Assembly: GCA_964415675.1 (NCBI GenBank)
Contig: CAYQBG010000005.1
Span: forward strand, 1-64,000
Reading direction: 5' to 3'
Length of the DNA stretch: 64,000 nucleotides
From: UBA5336 sp964415675
Lineage (GTDB): Bacteria; Pseudomonadota; Alphaproteobacteria; Caulobacterales; Hyphomonadaceae
Under the pieces are notes generated by a model. The model searched no databases. It worked only from the letters and a program-made list of their open reading frames with translations, and was not told the origin of the DNA. This document shows positions 8,419 through 16,818 of this stretch, one piece after another; position 1 is the stretch's first letter; every line of letters starts with the position of its first letter. Made by a program: the position numbers and the translations under genes.

Positions 8419-10653
8419 CTAGACCTCCTGTTCGCGCACAGCCTTGTCTACGACGGCAAGGGCGCGCAATGCGGCAAGGATTTGGGTGAGTCGGCGCACA
8501 TCTTCCACCTCGATATCAAGCAGAAGGTCAATAAAGTCCGTCGTACGCTTTTCGGTTTCGATCGCGACTATATTGCCATTCGACTGCGCGACGGCTGTGC
8601 ACAGCATCGCCAGCACGCCTTTCTGGTTCGCCCCAGTCACCCGGATCCGCCCAACAGCTACAGCCCCAGTTTCGGCCAGGGCTGTCCAGCGAAGATCGAC
8701 CCAGGCATCTGGCTTGTCGTCATAATCAGCCAGCTTTGCGCAAGAGATCGCATGCACAACCAGCCCGACATCACGCTCCTGTATGCCAATGATCCGGTCG
8801 CCTGGCAGAGGTCGGCAGCATTCGGCCAGATGCAGGGTGACACCCGGTGTGAGATCGGCCCCAGATATCAGCATCTGCGCGTGTTCGTCATCGGCCGGCG
8901 TGCGCGACGGATCGGCCGAGGTTTCGACTTTATGGCCGGGGAAGACCGTTTCGATCAGCTCGCGAATGCTGATCGTGCCGCGTCCGGCGGCTTCGGCCAT
9001 CGCCTCTGCGCTTTCATAACCTGCGCCTGCCGCGACTGTGTCGAGACGCACTGTGACAGGATCGATACCCGCCCTGCGCAGGGTCTGGCGGATCAGCCCC
9101 TGCCCCAGCCGGCGAAATTCGGTCCGCTCGCGGTGTCGCACCAGCCGACGCAGGGAGGCGCGCGCGCGCCCCGTCATTGTCATCGCTTCCCAGCCCGTCG
9201 GTGCCGCCGGCTCGCTCCCGCGCAGGATTTCGACCACATCGCCATTATCGAGTTCGGTGCGCAGGGACCGGGTCTCGCCGTTGACACGCACCCCGACACA
9301 GGTGTCGCCAATCGCCGTGTGCACGGCATAAGCAAAATCGAGCGGCATGGCACCGCGCGGCAGCACGATAAGCCGCCCCTTCGGCGTGAAGGTGAAGACG
9401 TGCTCGCGATACATTTCGAGCTTGGCATGTTCGAGGAATTCATCCGGCTCGGCCTCATGGGCAATGAGTTCGGAAAAGGCCCGCAGACTTGTTTCCGGGT
9501 CGAGGCCGGCCGCGCGGGCCGATTCCGGGTCGAAACCGTAAACGCTGTTTTTGTAACCCCAATGGGCCGCAACGCCATGTTCGGCGGTTTCATCCATCTC
9601 TTCGGTGCGAATCTGAAGCTCGACACGACGATTGCCCGAGGCGCGCACCGTCGTGTGAAGAGAACGGTAGCCATTGGGCTTGGGGACCGAGATGAAGTCA
9701 CGAAAACGGTCGGGCAGACAGGCCCATATCGTGTGAACCAGACCGAGTACCTGGTAGCATTCGCTGACATCCGCGACGATAATGCGGAACGCGAAAATGT
9801 CCGCCACATCGCGAAAGGAAATCGATTTGCGCTCAAGCTTGCGCCAGATCGAATAAGGCGATTTTCGACGCCCCTTGATCCTGCACTTGATTCCACCAGC
9901 ATCCATCAGGGCGATCAAGTCCTCGCGGATACGCTCCAGATCAATTCGATTTTCCTTTGACAGCTCTTCCAGTCGGTACTGGATCGCCCGGCGCGCCTCG
10001 GAATTGATCTGCTCGAAAGAGATATCTTCCAGCTCGGATGCGACATGGTACAGGCCGACACGGCGGGCGAGCGGGGCGTAGATTTCCATCGTCTCACGCG
10101 CGATCCGCTCGCGTTTTTCCGGCTTCGAGAGATGATGGATTGTTCGCATATTGTGCAGGCGGTCAGCGAGTTTGACCAGCAGCACACGGATATCATTGAT
10201 CGTGGCGAGGATGAATTTCTGGAAATTCTCCGCTTGTTTTGTCTCCTCGGAGCGATATTCCAGCCGTGTCAGCTTGGTCACGCCATCGACCAGATCCGCA
10301 ACATCCGCGCCGAACTCTTCACGCACCTGCGCAAGTGTGACGGAGGTGTCCTCCACGGTGTCATGAAGCAGACCAGCAATGATCGTCACCTCATCAAGGT
10401 GAACCTGCGTCAGCAATTCGGCCACTGCCACGGGGTGGGAGTAATAAGGGTCCCCGGACGCACGCAACTGTTCGCCATGATACTCGCGGGCGAAATCGAA
10501 CGCCCGTCCGAGACGTTCTCCATCGGCGCGCGGATGATAGGTCAGGACGCGACCGACCAGTTGCTCCCGGGTCAACGTGCCTGTCTCAAGTTCGAGGGAG
10601 CGGGCCCCATGCAGGCCCGTGATCGAATCGGCTGTTGCCGGCAGGCCGGCCAT
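8419..10653 (-). CDS. rsh: Bifunctional (p)ppGpp synthetase/hydrolase, RelA/SpoT family
   Basis: This is the single long Rsh of most alphaproteobacteria, controlling the stringent response. The hydrolase HD domain is intact (YYSHPVAVAELL and GLLHDTVEDT). The synthetase domain is also intact (RIKGRRKSPYSIWRKL, DIFAFRIIV, GYRSLHTTV, ELQIRTEEMDETAEHGVAAHW). A TGS domain (VFTFTPKGRLIVLPRGAMPLDFAYAVHT) and a C-terminal ACT domain (GRIRVTGANQKGVLAML) follow. Length (744) is standard, and both catalytic halves look functional. It follows rpoZ by five bases, the conserved rpoZ-spoT pairing. Confidence 0.95.
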   Translation of the reverse strand: MAGLPATADSITGLHGARSLELETGTLTREQLVGRVLTYHPRADGERLGRAFDFAREYHGEQLRASGDPYYSHPVAVAELLTQVHLDEVTIIAGLLHDTVEDTSVTLAQVREEFGADVADLVDGVTKLTRLEYRSEETKQAENFQKFILATINDIRVLLVKLADRLHNMRTIHHLSKPEKRERIARETMEIYAPLARRVGLYHVASELEDISFEQINSEARRAIQYRLEELSKENRIDLERIREDLIALMDAGGIKCRIKGRRKSPYSIWRKLERKSISFRDVADIFAFRIIVADVSECYQVLGLVHTIWACLPDRFRDFISVPKPNGYRSLHTTVRASGNRRVELQIRTEEMDETAEHGVAAHWGYKNSVYGFDPESARAAGLDPETSLRAFSELIAHEAEPDEFLEHAKLEMYREHVFTFTPKGRLIVLPRGAMPLDFAYAVHTAIGDTCVGVRVNGETRSLRTELDNGDVVEILRGSEPAAPTGWEAMTMTGRARASLRRLVRHRERTEFRRLGQGLIRQTLRRAGIDPVTVRLDTVAAGAGYESAEAMAEAAGRGTISIRELIETVFPGHKVETSADPSRTPADDEHAQMLISGADLTPGVTLHLAECCRPLPGDRIIGIQERDVGLVVHAISCAKLADYDDKPDAWVDLRWTALAETGAVAVGRIRVTGANQKGVLAMLCTAVAQSNGNIVAIETEKRTTDFIDLLLDIEVEDVRRLTQILAALRALAVVDKAVREQEV

Positions 10654-10658
10654 CGCCC

Positions 10659-11009
10659 CTACAACCGGTCCTCGCGCCCGGACTCCAGCTCAGCCTGGTA
10701 GGCGCGCATCACGTCTTCTTCGCTGGCGGCCGGCGCCGATTCCATGGCAATCCGATCCTCTTCGCGCTCGGTCTCTTCACCGACATCAATATCCTGCAGG
10801 CTGGAAATCAGCGCTTCCTTGACCACTTTCAGGTCCACACGGCTTTCAGCGATCTCACGAAGTGCAACGACCGGGTCCTTGTCATTGTCCCGATCGACCG
10901 TCATCGGCGATCCCTCACGAATCATCCGCGCGCGGTGCGCGGCCATCAGGACCAGCTCAAAACGGTTCGGGACAATTTCAATACAGTCTTCAACAGTGAC
11001 GCGGGCCAT
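10659..11009 (-). CDS. rpoZ: DNA-directed RNA polymerase omega subunit
   Basis: The N-terminus MARVTVEDCIEIVPNRFELVLMAAHRAR is the omega signature. Omega helps assembly of beta' and forms part of a ppGpp-binding site in proteobacteria, which fits its position directly upstream of rsh. The remainder (RDNDKDPVVALREIAE) is also typical. The 116-residue length is in the alphaproteobacterial range, with an acidic tail. The start is supported by GAGGAG about eleven bases upstream. It is the first gene of the operon running to recO. Confidence 0.95.
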   Translation of the reverse strand: MARVTVEDCIEIVPNRFELVLMAAHRARMIREGSPMTVDRDNDKDPVVALREIAESRVDLKVVKEALISSLQDIDVGEETEREEDRIAMESAPAASEEDVMRAYQAELESGREDRL

Positions 11010-11037
11010 GGGCAGTCATTCTCCTCGTAAGCCGAAC

Positions 11038-11066
11038 ACCATACGATTGCTGCGCCTGCGTGACAA
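11038..11066 (-). promoter_or_regulatory. Candidate sigma-70-type promoter for the rpoZ-rsh operon
   Basis: Read on the minus strand, TTGTCA (11066-11061) is followed after exactly 17 bases by TATGGT (11043-11038). This lies 29-57 bases before the rpoZ start codon, with a GAGGAG ribosome site in between. The -35 matches five of six consensus bases and the -10 four of six. It is a visual match only. Confidence 0.45.
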
Positions 11067-11179
11067 CAGTCGAATTGAAGTCGCAATATTGCGCCAGGCA
11101 CGACGCTGGATTAACGCTTTTAGCCGCACGCTTTCGATTCGCCAGGCGGGTGAAGCAGACCAGTATACTGGATACACAT

Positions 11180-11728
11180 ATGGCATTTTATAAAGACGAA
11201 CGTATCGCACTGTTCATCGACGGCGCAAATCTCTATTCCGCCGCGAAAGCGCTCGGACTCGAAATCGACTTTCGAAAGCTGCTTGAGGAATTCCAGACCA
11301 AGGGTCGCCTCTTGCGAGCGAATTATTATACGGCGCTGCTGGAGAATGATGACTATTCGCCGATCCGGCCATTGGTCGACTGGCTGGCCTATAATGGCTT
11401 CAACGTCATCAAGAAAGCGGCGAAGGAATTCACAGACCGCGATGGCCGTCGCCGGGTGCGCGGCAACATGGATATCGAGCTGACAGTGGATATGCTCGCC
11501 CTGGCCGATCATGTTGACCATGTCGTGCTCTTCTCTGGGGATGGTGACTTTCGTCGTCTCGTTGAAGCGGTAAAGGCGCGGGGAGTGCGCGTATCGGTGG
11601 TCTCGACGGTACAGTCGCAGCCGCCGATGATCGCAGACGATCTGCGCCGCGAAGCTGATGTGTTTATCGATCTCGACGATATGGCCGACCTCATCGCCCG
11701 ACCGAAGCGCGACGATGCCGAAAACTGA
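11180..11728 (+). CDS. NYN domain (LabA/DUF88-like) putative RNase
   Basis: NYN proteins are PIN-fold RNases named for YacP and nedd4-binding proteins. The acidic metal-site residues are visible in ALFIDGANLYSAAK near the N-terminus, in GNMDIELTVDMLALAD and in VVLFSGDGDFRRLVEAVKARG, followed by VRVSVVS. The 182-residue length and composition match LabA-like NYN proteins common in alphaproteobacteria. I start at the ATG at 11180; upstream codons in frame are not NYN-like. A TATACT element sits only eleven bases before this ATG and no clear Shine-Dalgarno is present, so the mRNA may be leaderless. It overlaps the following glycosylase gene by 14 bases. Confidence 0.85.
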   Translation: MAFYKDERIALFIDGANLYSAAKALGLEIDFRKLLEEFQTKGRLLRANYYTALLENDDYSPIRPLVDWLAYNGFNVIKKAAKEFTDRDGRRRVRGNMDIELTVDMLALADHVDHVVLFSGDGDFRRLVEAVKARGVRVSVVSTVQSQPPMIADDLRREADVFIDLDDMADLIARPKRDDAEN

Positions 11729-12380
11729 GACGGGTGCAGAACCGGCGCCGGACTGTACTCTCTGTCCGCGGCTGGTCGAATTCCGCAAGGTCACCCGACG
11801 GGACAATCCGGACTGGTTCAATGGCGCGGTTCCCTCTTTTGGGCCAGAGGATGCACGCCTTCTGATCGTGGGCCTCGCGCCAGGGCTCACCGGAGCCAAC
11901 CGCACCGGTCGTCCGTTCACGGGTGACTGGGCCGGCGACCTTCTCTATGCGACGCTGGAGGCGTTCGGCTTCTCCAATGGGCGCTATGACCGGCGCCCAG
12001 ATGACGGGCTAGAGCTGATCGATGCGATGATCACCAATGCTGTGCGCTGCGTGCCTCCGCAGAACAAGCCCGTCGGTGCGGAGGTCAATATGTGCCGGGA
12101 CTTTCTCGCGGCGCGTATCGCCGCCCTGCCCCGCCTTGAAGCGATCGTGACATTGGGAAAGATTGCGCACGATTCAACTGTGCGCGCGCTCGGCCTGAAG
12201 CTGAAGGACCATATTTTCGCGCACGCTGCACGGTTCAACCTCACTACGCCGCGCCCGCTGACACTGATTTCCAGCTATCACTGCTCGCGATACAACACCA
12301 ATACGGGCCGCCTGACCCCTGAGATGTTCCAGACGGTCTTCGCCCTGGCGCGCGAGAGGCTTGGAGGCGTGACACCCTGA
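11715..12380 (+). CDS. Uracil-DNA glycosylase, family 5 type (UDGb-like)
   Basis: This enzyme removes uracil and related damaged bases from DNA in base excision repair. Motif A reads GLAPGLTGANRTGRPFTGDW, matching the family-5 pattern with no polar Asp or Asn at the usual catalytic position. NAVRCVPPQNKPVGAE and motif B ISSYHCSRYNTNTGRLT are also family-5-like. CTLCPRLVEFR near the N-terminus and CRDFL supply cysteines consistent with the Fe-S cluster of family 4/5 enzymes. The start ATG lies inside the last 14 bases of the NYN gene, so the two are coupled. Length is 221 residues. Confidence 0.88.
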   Translation: MPKTETGAEPAPDCTLCPRLVEFRKVTRRDNPDWFNGAVPSFGPEDARLLIVGLAPGLTGANRTGRPFTGDWAGDLLYATLEAFGFSNGRYDRRPDDGLELIDAMITNAVRCVPPQNKPVGAEVNMCRDFLAARIAALPRLEAIVTLGKIAHDSTVRALGLKLKDHIFAHAARFNLTTPRPLTLISSYHCSRYNTNTGRLTPEMFQTVFALARERLGGVTP

Positions 12381-12440
12381 AGGGCGCTGGTCGAGGGCGC
12401 GAGCAAGGGGACTAACGCCGGCGGCTTGAAGACGCCCCCC

Positions 12441-12920
12441 CTAACTCTCCCGCAAAAGCCGCGCCTTCTGACGATCCCAGTCGCGTTTGGCTTCGACGTC
12501 GCGTTTGTCATGGGATTTGCGCCCTGTTGCGATGCCGATCAGGAGTTTGGCGATGCCGCGATCATTGAAATACAGCTTCAGCGGCACGACGGTCCGTCCC
12601 GCTCGCTCAACCGCCTGCGACAGGCGGGCCAGCTCTCGTCTTGAGACCAGCAGCTTGCGCTTGCGTTTGGGCTCATGATTGAACCGATTGGCTGCGGGGT
12701 AAATCGGGATGTCACCATTGATCAGCCACAGCTCGCCTTCCTCGACCGAGGCATAAGCTTCGGCGATATTGGCCCGCCCCTCGCGCAGGGATTTGACCTC
12801 TGACCCCTGTAGAACGATGCCAGCCTCCAACGTGTCCTCAACGCTGTAGTCGCGGCGGGCACGCCGGTTCTCGGCCACCAGCCCGTCGCCGCGGCCTTTG
12901 GTCTGGTTTTTCTTCGCCAT
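12441..12920 (-). CDS. smpB: SsrA-binding protein SmpB
   Basis: SmpB binds the tRNA-like domain of tmRNA and delivers it to stalled ribosomes. The beta-barrel core is unmistakable: NRRARRDYSVEDTLEAGIVL, then GSEVKSLREGRANI and DIPIYPAANRFNHEPKRKRKLL. The basic C-terminal tail (GRKSHDKRDVEAKRDWDRQKARLL) is the part that enters the mRNA channel. Length is 159. It lies 11 bases after dapA. Its RNA partner ssrA lies in this same window near 41.3 kb. Confidence 0.96.
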   Translation of the reverse strand: MAKKNQTKGRGDGLVAENRRARRDYSVEDTLEAGIVLQGSEVKSLREGRANIAEAYASVEEGELWLINGDIPIYPAANRFNHEPKRKRKLLVSRRELARLSQAVERAGRTVVPLKLYFNDRGIAKLLIGIATGRKSHDKRDVEAKRDWDRQKARLLRES

Positions 12921-12931
12921 GGCTTGTCCTG

Positions 12932-13804
12932 TCAGATACCTGCGCGCACCAGCGCGGCATCAATCACCTTGATGGCCTCATCATCTGGGCCAACCAGAGG
13001 CAGGCGCAAGTCCGGTGTGCACAAGCCGAGCGTGGAAAGCGCGTATTTCGTGGGGCCGGGGCTGGGGCTTTCGAAAAGCGCCTTATGCAGGTCGAACAGT
13101 TCCGCATCAATCTCGCGGGCCGTGTCGAAATCGCCTGAAAGAGCTGCGCGGTACATGGCGGCAGTCTTGTCGGGCACCACATTCGCGGTCACGGAAATAC
13201 AGCCCGTTCCGCCGGCGGCGCAGAAGGCCAGCGCGGTCGGGTCATCGCCGGACAGAAGGGTGAATTCCGCGTCACCGATCAGATCGAGATGCTGGTACAC
13301 CCTTTCCATATCGCCTGTGGCATCCTTGATGCCGACAATGTTCGGCAATTGTGCCAGCCGGCCGACCGTCTCCGGCAGGATGTCCGAGGCAGTACGTGTG
13401 GGCACATTGTAGATAAAGACAGGCAGTTGGACCGCGTCATTGATCGCGCGATAGTGAGCCTCCAGGCCACGCTGGTCCGGACGGTTGTAATAGGGACACA
13501 CGACGAGCGCTGCATCGGCCCCGACAGACTTGGCGTGTTCAACCAGCGAAGTCGCTTCTGCGGTCGAATTTGAACCAGCCCCGGCGATGATCGGGATACG
13601 ACCGGCCGCCACCTCGACACAATAGGCGACCGTGTCGCGATGTTCCTTATGAGTCAGTGTCGATGTCTCACCGGTCGTGCCAACCGGAACGATGGCGCCA
13701 GCTCCCGCCTCGATCTGACGCTCGACCAGGGCCGCAAAGGCCTTGCGGTCCACCTGTCCATCGCGAAAGGGTGTGATCAGCGCTGGGATGGAACCGTGAA
13801 ACAT
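12932..13804 (-). CDS. dapA: 4-hydroxy-tetrahydrodipicolinate synthase
   Basis: DapA condenses pyruvate with aspartate semialdehyde at the first committed step of lysine and diaminopimelate synthesis. The TIM-barrel signatures are GSIPALITPFRDGQVD, VGTTGETSTLTHKEH, Tyr132 in IYNVPTRT and the Schiff-base Lys160 in IVGIKDATGD. Length (290) is normal. It is divergent from the lytic transglycosylase gene and sits just upstream of smpB on the same strand. Confidence 0.95.
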   Translation of the reverse strand: MFHGSIPALITPFRDGQVDRKAFAALVERQIEAGAGAIVPVGTTGETSTLTHKEHRDTVAYCVEVAAGRIPIIAGAGSNSTAEATSLVEHAKSVGADAALVVCPYYNRPDQRGLEAHYRAINDAVQLPVFIYNVPTRTASDILPETVGRLAQLPNIVGIKDATGDMERVYQHLDLIGDAEFTLLSGDDPTALAFCAAGGTGCISVTANVVPDKTAAMYRAALSGDFDTAREIDAELFDLHKALFESPSPGPTKYALSTLGLCTPDLRLPLVGPDDEAIKVIDAALVRAGI

Positions 13805-13915
13805 CGTATTCTCGCCGTGATTCTGAAGTTGATTTCATACGCCTCGCGTGGGGCTCGCCCCTGCAGGCAGTTTATTGAGTTACAAGCCACCTACAGCACA
13901 GGTCGCACAAGAGAA

Positions 13916-15940
13916 ATGCCCAGAACGCTTATTTTCGCAACACTCGCCCTGTTTACGCTGCCTGCCGCTGCAGAAGCCCGCACACCATCGGCGCCCAGCC
14001 TCAAGCCTGAACGGCCCTATGCCTCCTCTGTAGTGTCCACGCAGGATGCCGGTATTCTCGACCAGGCAATGAGGGCCGCCGAACGCGGTGACTGGAGCGA
14101 GGCCGAGCGCCTTCAGCGTGCGGCGCGCTCGCCGATTGTCCGCGAGCTGATTACCTGGCGCCGTGCCAGTTCGGGCCCCCCAGGAATGGGCTTTGACGAG
14201 ATTTCCTCCGCCCTCAAGCGGCTTGAGCACTGGCCATCAACCTACAGGATGCGCTCGCGCGCAGAGGAGATTATAGAGCTCGGCGCGCTCAATGCCCGCC
14301 AGCGCATAGACTGGCTGGAACAATCCGGCCCGGTTTCGGGTGAGGGTCACGTCGCACTCGCGCGCGCCTATTCCGCTGTCGGCGAGCCCGAAAAAGCCAT
14401 GCAGGCGATCCGGACAGCATGGCACAGCTACACCCTCGACCGGAGCACTACCGACGAGGTGCTGGTGCGCTATGGCAATGTGCTGAGCCAGTTCGATCAC
14501 CAGCGTCGCGCCGATTTCCTCCTTTGGACGGGCCAGCGCTCGGCAGCGCAACGGCTAAAACCACGCCTGAATGACGGCTGGCGGCGGCTGGTGGATGCAC
14601 GCGTCGCCCTTGCGGTGCGGGCGCGGGGCGTTGATGACGCGGTGCGCGCGGTTCCTGGCGATCTGCAGGAAGATGCAGGGCTTCTCTATGAACGCGCCAA
14701 ATGGCGCCGTCGACGCGGCTGGCAGGATCAGGCCACTCCACTGCTGGTCGGAATTGACGGCGCCGGGATCCCCAAGGCGGGCCGTCACCGTCTGTGGGAC
14801 GAGCGCCATATCGCCATGCGCAGCGCCCTGAAAGATCGCGACTTCGTGTCGGCCTACGCCCTGTCGGCTCCGCACGGCCTCGATTCAGGCGTTGATTTTG
14901 CGCAAGCCGAATGGGCCGCCGGCTGGATCGCTCTTCGCCACCGGAATGACCCGGCGCGGGCAGCAGAACATTTTCGCAGGCTCGGTAAGGGTGTCGGCAC
15001 GCCGATCAGCCAGTCGCGCGCCGATTACTGGCTGGGCCGCGCAGGCGATGCCCTGTCCGACCGCGCGCTTGCAGAGGCCGCATATCAGGCCGCAGCGAAG
15101 TACCAGTACACTTTTTATGGCCAGCTTGCCGCTCAGGAGATCGACCAGGCGATTATCGCCTTTGAGACGCCAGGCGAACCGACACAGGCCGAGATCGACG
15201 CATTCGAGGCACGCGACCTCGTAAAGGCGTTGCGACTTCTCGCCGAGGCCGGCGAGGCCGGGCTGTTCCGGAAATTCGCCTATCATCTCGATGACCAGCT
15301 AGAATCGCCTGCGGACTTCACGCTCCTGAAGAAACTCGCTGATTCCTATCAGTATCACGACATCGGCGTGCGCGGCGCGAAGGCCGGGCTTGCGAAAGGG
15401 ATTGTGTCCCCGGACGCCGCTTACCCTTTAGTTGACTATCCGCTTCTCAGAGAGCCGAACGTGGAACGCTCGCTGATGCTGGCCCTTTCGCGCCAGGAAA
15501 GCGAAATGAACCCGCGCGCTATCTCGCACGCAAATGCGCGCGGACTCATGCAATTCATCCCCTCGACCGCCCGGCGCGAAGCCCGGTTGCGCGGCCTGCC
15601 CTATCGCACCTCATGGCTGACCGACGATCCGGGGTACAATATGACGCTCGGCGGCGCCCATCTCGACACACTGCTTGGCCAATTCAATGGCAGCTACATT
15701 ATGGCTGCTGCGGCTTACAATGCCGGTGCATCCCGGCCGCGTCGCTGGGTCGAAGAGTATGGCGATCCACGCAAGGGCGAGATCGACCCCATTGACTGGA
15801 TCGAGTTTATCCCATTCTCGGAGACGCGAAACTATGTCCAGCGCGTGCTTGAGAATACGCAGGTCTATCGTCACCGCCTGTCGGGCGAGGCCGAGCGCAT
15901 CCGACTGAAAGAGGACCTCGAGCGGGGTCGCATGCGCTGA
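13916..15940 (+). CDS. slt: Soluble lytic murein transglycosylase (Slt-type)
   Basis: The protein has a cleavable signal peptide (MPRTLIFATLALFTLPAAAEA). A long alpha-helical, TPR-like superhelical region of about 450 residues follows, as in Slt70. The SLT domain at the C-terminus shows the catalytic Glu in LALSRQESEMNPRAIS, then ARGLMQFIPSTAR and AAAAYNAGASRPRRW, and ends with FSETRNYVQRVLENTQVYR. It cleaves glycan strands with formation of 1,6-anhydro-muramoyl ends. I chose the ATG at 13916 because it begins the signal peptide; in-frame codons further upstream overlap dapA. Confidence 0.93.
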   Translation: MPRTLIFATLALFTLPAAAEARTPSAPSLKPERPYASSVVSTQDAGILDQAMRAAERGDWSEAERLQRAARSPIVRELITWRRASSGPPGMGFDEISSALKRLEHWPSTYRMRSRAEEIIELGALNARQRIDWLEQSGPVSGEGHVALARAYSAVGEPEKAMQAIRTAWHSYTLDRSTTDEVLVRYGNVLSQFDHQRRADFLLWTGQRSAAQRLKPRLNDGWRRLVDARVALAVRARGVDDAVRAVPGDLQEDAGLLYERAKWRRRRGWQDQATPLLVGIDGAGIPKAGRHRLWDERHIAMRSALKDRDFVSAYALSAPHGLDSGVDFAQAEWAAGWIALRHRNDPARAAEHFRRLGKGVGTPISQSRADYWLGRAGDALSDRALAEAAYQAAAKYQYTFYGQLAAQEIDQAIIAFETPGEPTQAEIDAFEARDLVKALRLLAEAGEAGLFRKFAYHLDDQLESPADFTLLKKLADSYQYHDIGVRGAKAGLAKGIVSPDAAYPLVDYPLLREPNVERSLMLALSRQESEMNPRAISHANARGLMQFIPSTARREARLRGLPYRTSWLTDDPGYNMTLGGAHLDTLLGQFNGSYIMAAAAYNAGASRPRRWVEEYGDPRKGEIDPIDWIEFIPFSETRNYVQRVLENTQVYRHRLSGEAERIRLKEDLERGRMR

Positions 15941-15957
15941 GCCGTTCAAGCCAAGCT

Positions 15958-16764
15958 TCAGAGTGAGTCAACTACGAAAAGGTCGTAATCGTCCAGATCG
16001 AAATCCCGAAAGACCTGCTGGCGCTCAAGGGCCTGCTCAAGGGCTTCGCGCAGGTTTACATCGATCGCAAGCTCAATGGCTGCAACAATCATGACACGTC
16101 GCTGGGCCGCGCGTTCGGCCTGGCAGACTGTTGCTGTCTCGCAATCCTCCGGTGCGCGGGCCTCGCCCAGATTGATTCCGTACAGAATGGGTACCGGGCC
16201 TGCCGGGCAATTGGCGCGCACATTTGCAAGCTGTCCAGAAACGCGCTCGCCGCGCCGCGCCGACAGGACATGATTGATCGAGGTCGGCCCTTCATGTGAG
16301 GCCGCGCCGAGGCTGAACACAGCCTTGCCCGCGCAAAAGCGCTGGAAAAATTCCGGTGTCGTCATGATGGGTTCGAGCTCAGCCGGCTCGCCATCGTCTT
16401 CGACATCCCGGGCCGATCCTGTCCGCCAGTTATATCTGTCATGCAGGACATAGAGTCTGAACTCTGCCGCCCGGCCTACGCTGTCGTGTCCCTTGAATGG
16501 AGCGCTTTCACCCCATGTGCCGCCATCCAGCGGCGTGAGGCTTCGGCTGCACGCGCTTTCTCCCAGAACCAGACGATCCCAGGCGGCAGCGCGCGCATAA
16601 CTCGGATCATCGGGCAGGTGGTGGGCGTCCTCATCATCGGTACAGATCATATTACCTGTGCCCCACTCGATGCCATAAGTGGCTTCCGGCCCTGCGGACT
16701 GCGCCAGCGCGCCCGGAACGAGCGCCAGGCAGGCTAATATGCAGAAGGGTGTGCTGAAAGACAT
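15958..16764 (-). CDS. Secreted protein of unknown function
   Basis: I do not recognise the family. From the ATG at 16764 the protein begins with a good signal peptide (SFSTPFCILACLALVPGALAQS), leaving a periplasmic or secreted protein of about 245 residues. The mature part has scattered cysteines (MICTDDED, SACSRSL, RFCAGK, RANCPAG, EDCETATVCQAE), which suggests disulfides. It contains an acidic, Pro/Glu-rich stretch near ARDVEDDGEPAELEPI and an acidic C-terminus (FRDFDLDDYDLFVVDSL). It lies 54 bases downstream of the dehydratase at the end of the secretion operon, so cotranscription is possible. The start at 16764 is preferred over 16812 because it places the signal peptide first. Confidence 0.6.
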   Translation of the reverse strand: MSFSTPFCILACLALVPGALAQSAGPEATYGIEWGTGNMICTDDEDAHHLPDDPSYARAAAWDRLVLGESACSRSLTPLDGGTWGESAPFKGHDSVGRAAEFRLYVLHDRYNWRTGSARDVEDDGEPAELEPIMTTPEFFQRFCAGKAVFSLGAASHEGPTSINHVLSARRGERVSGQLANVRANCPAGPVPILYGINLGEARAPEDCETATVCQAERAAQRRVMIVAAIELAIDVNLREALEQALERQQVFRDFDLDDYDLFVVDSL

Positions 16765-16818
16765 CCAATCACCTGTTTTCGTCCCCAGCCTGCAAAGCGA
16801 ATTCGCATGCAAGCGGAA

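Noticed and set aside
8344..9960. A 538-codon open frame on the plus strand over pyrE and rsh
   Set aside because: Antisense to conserved genes, no recognisable protein features.
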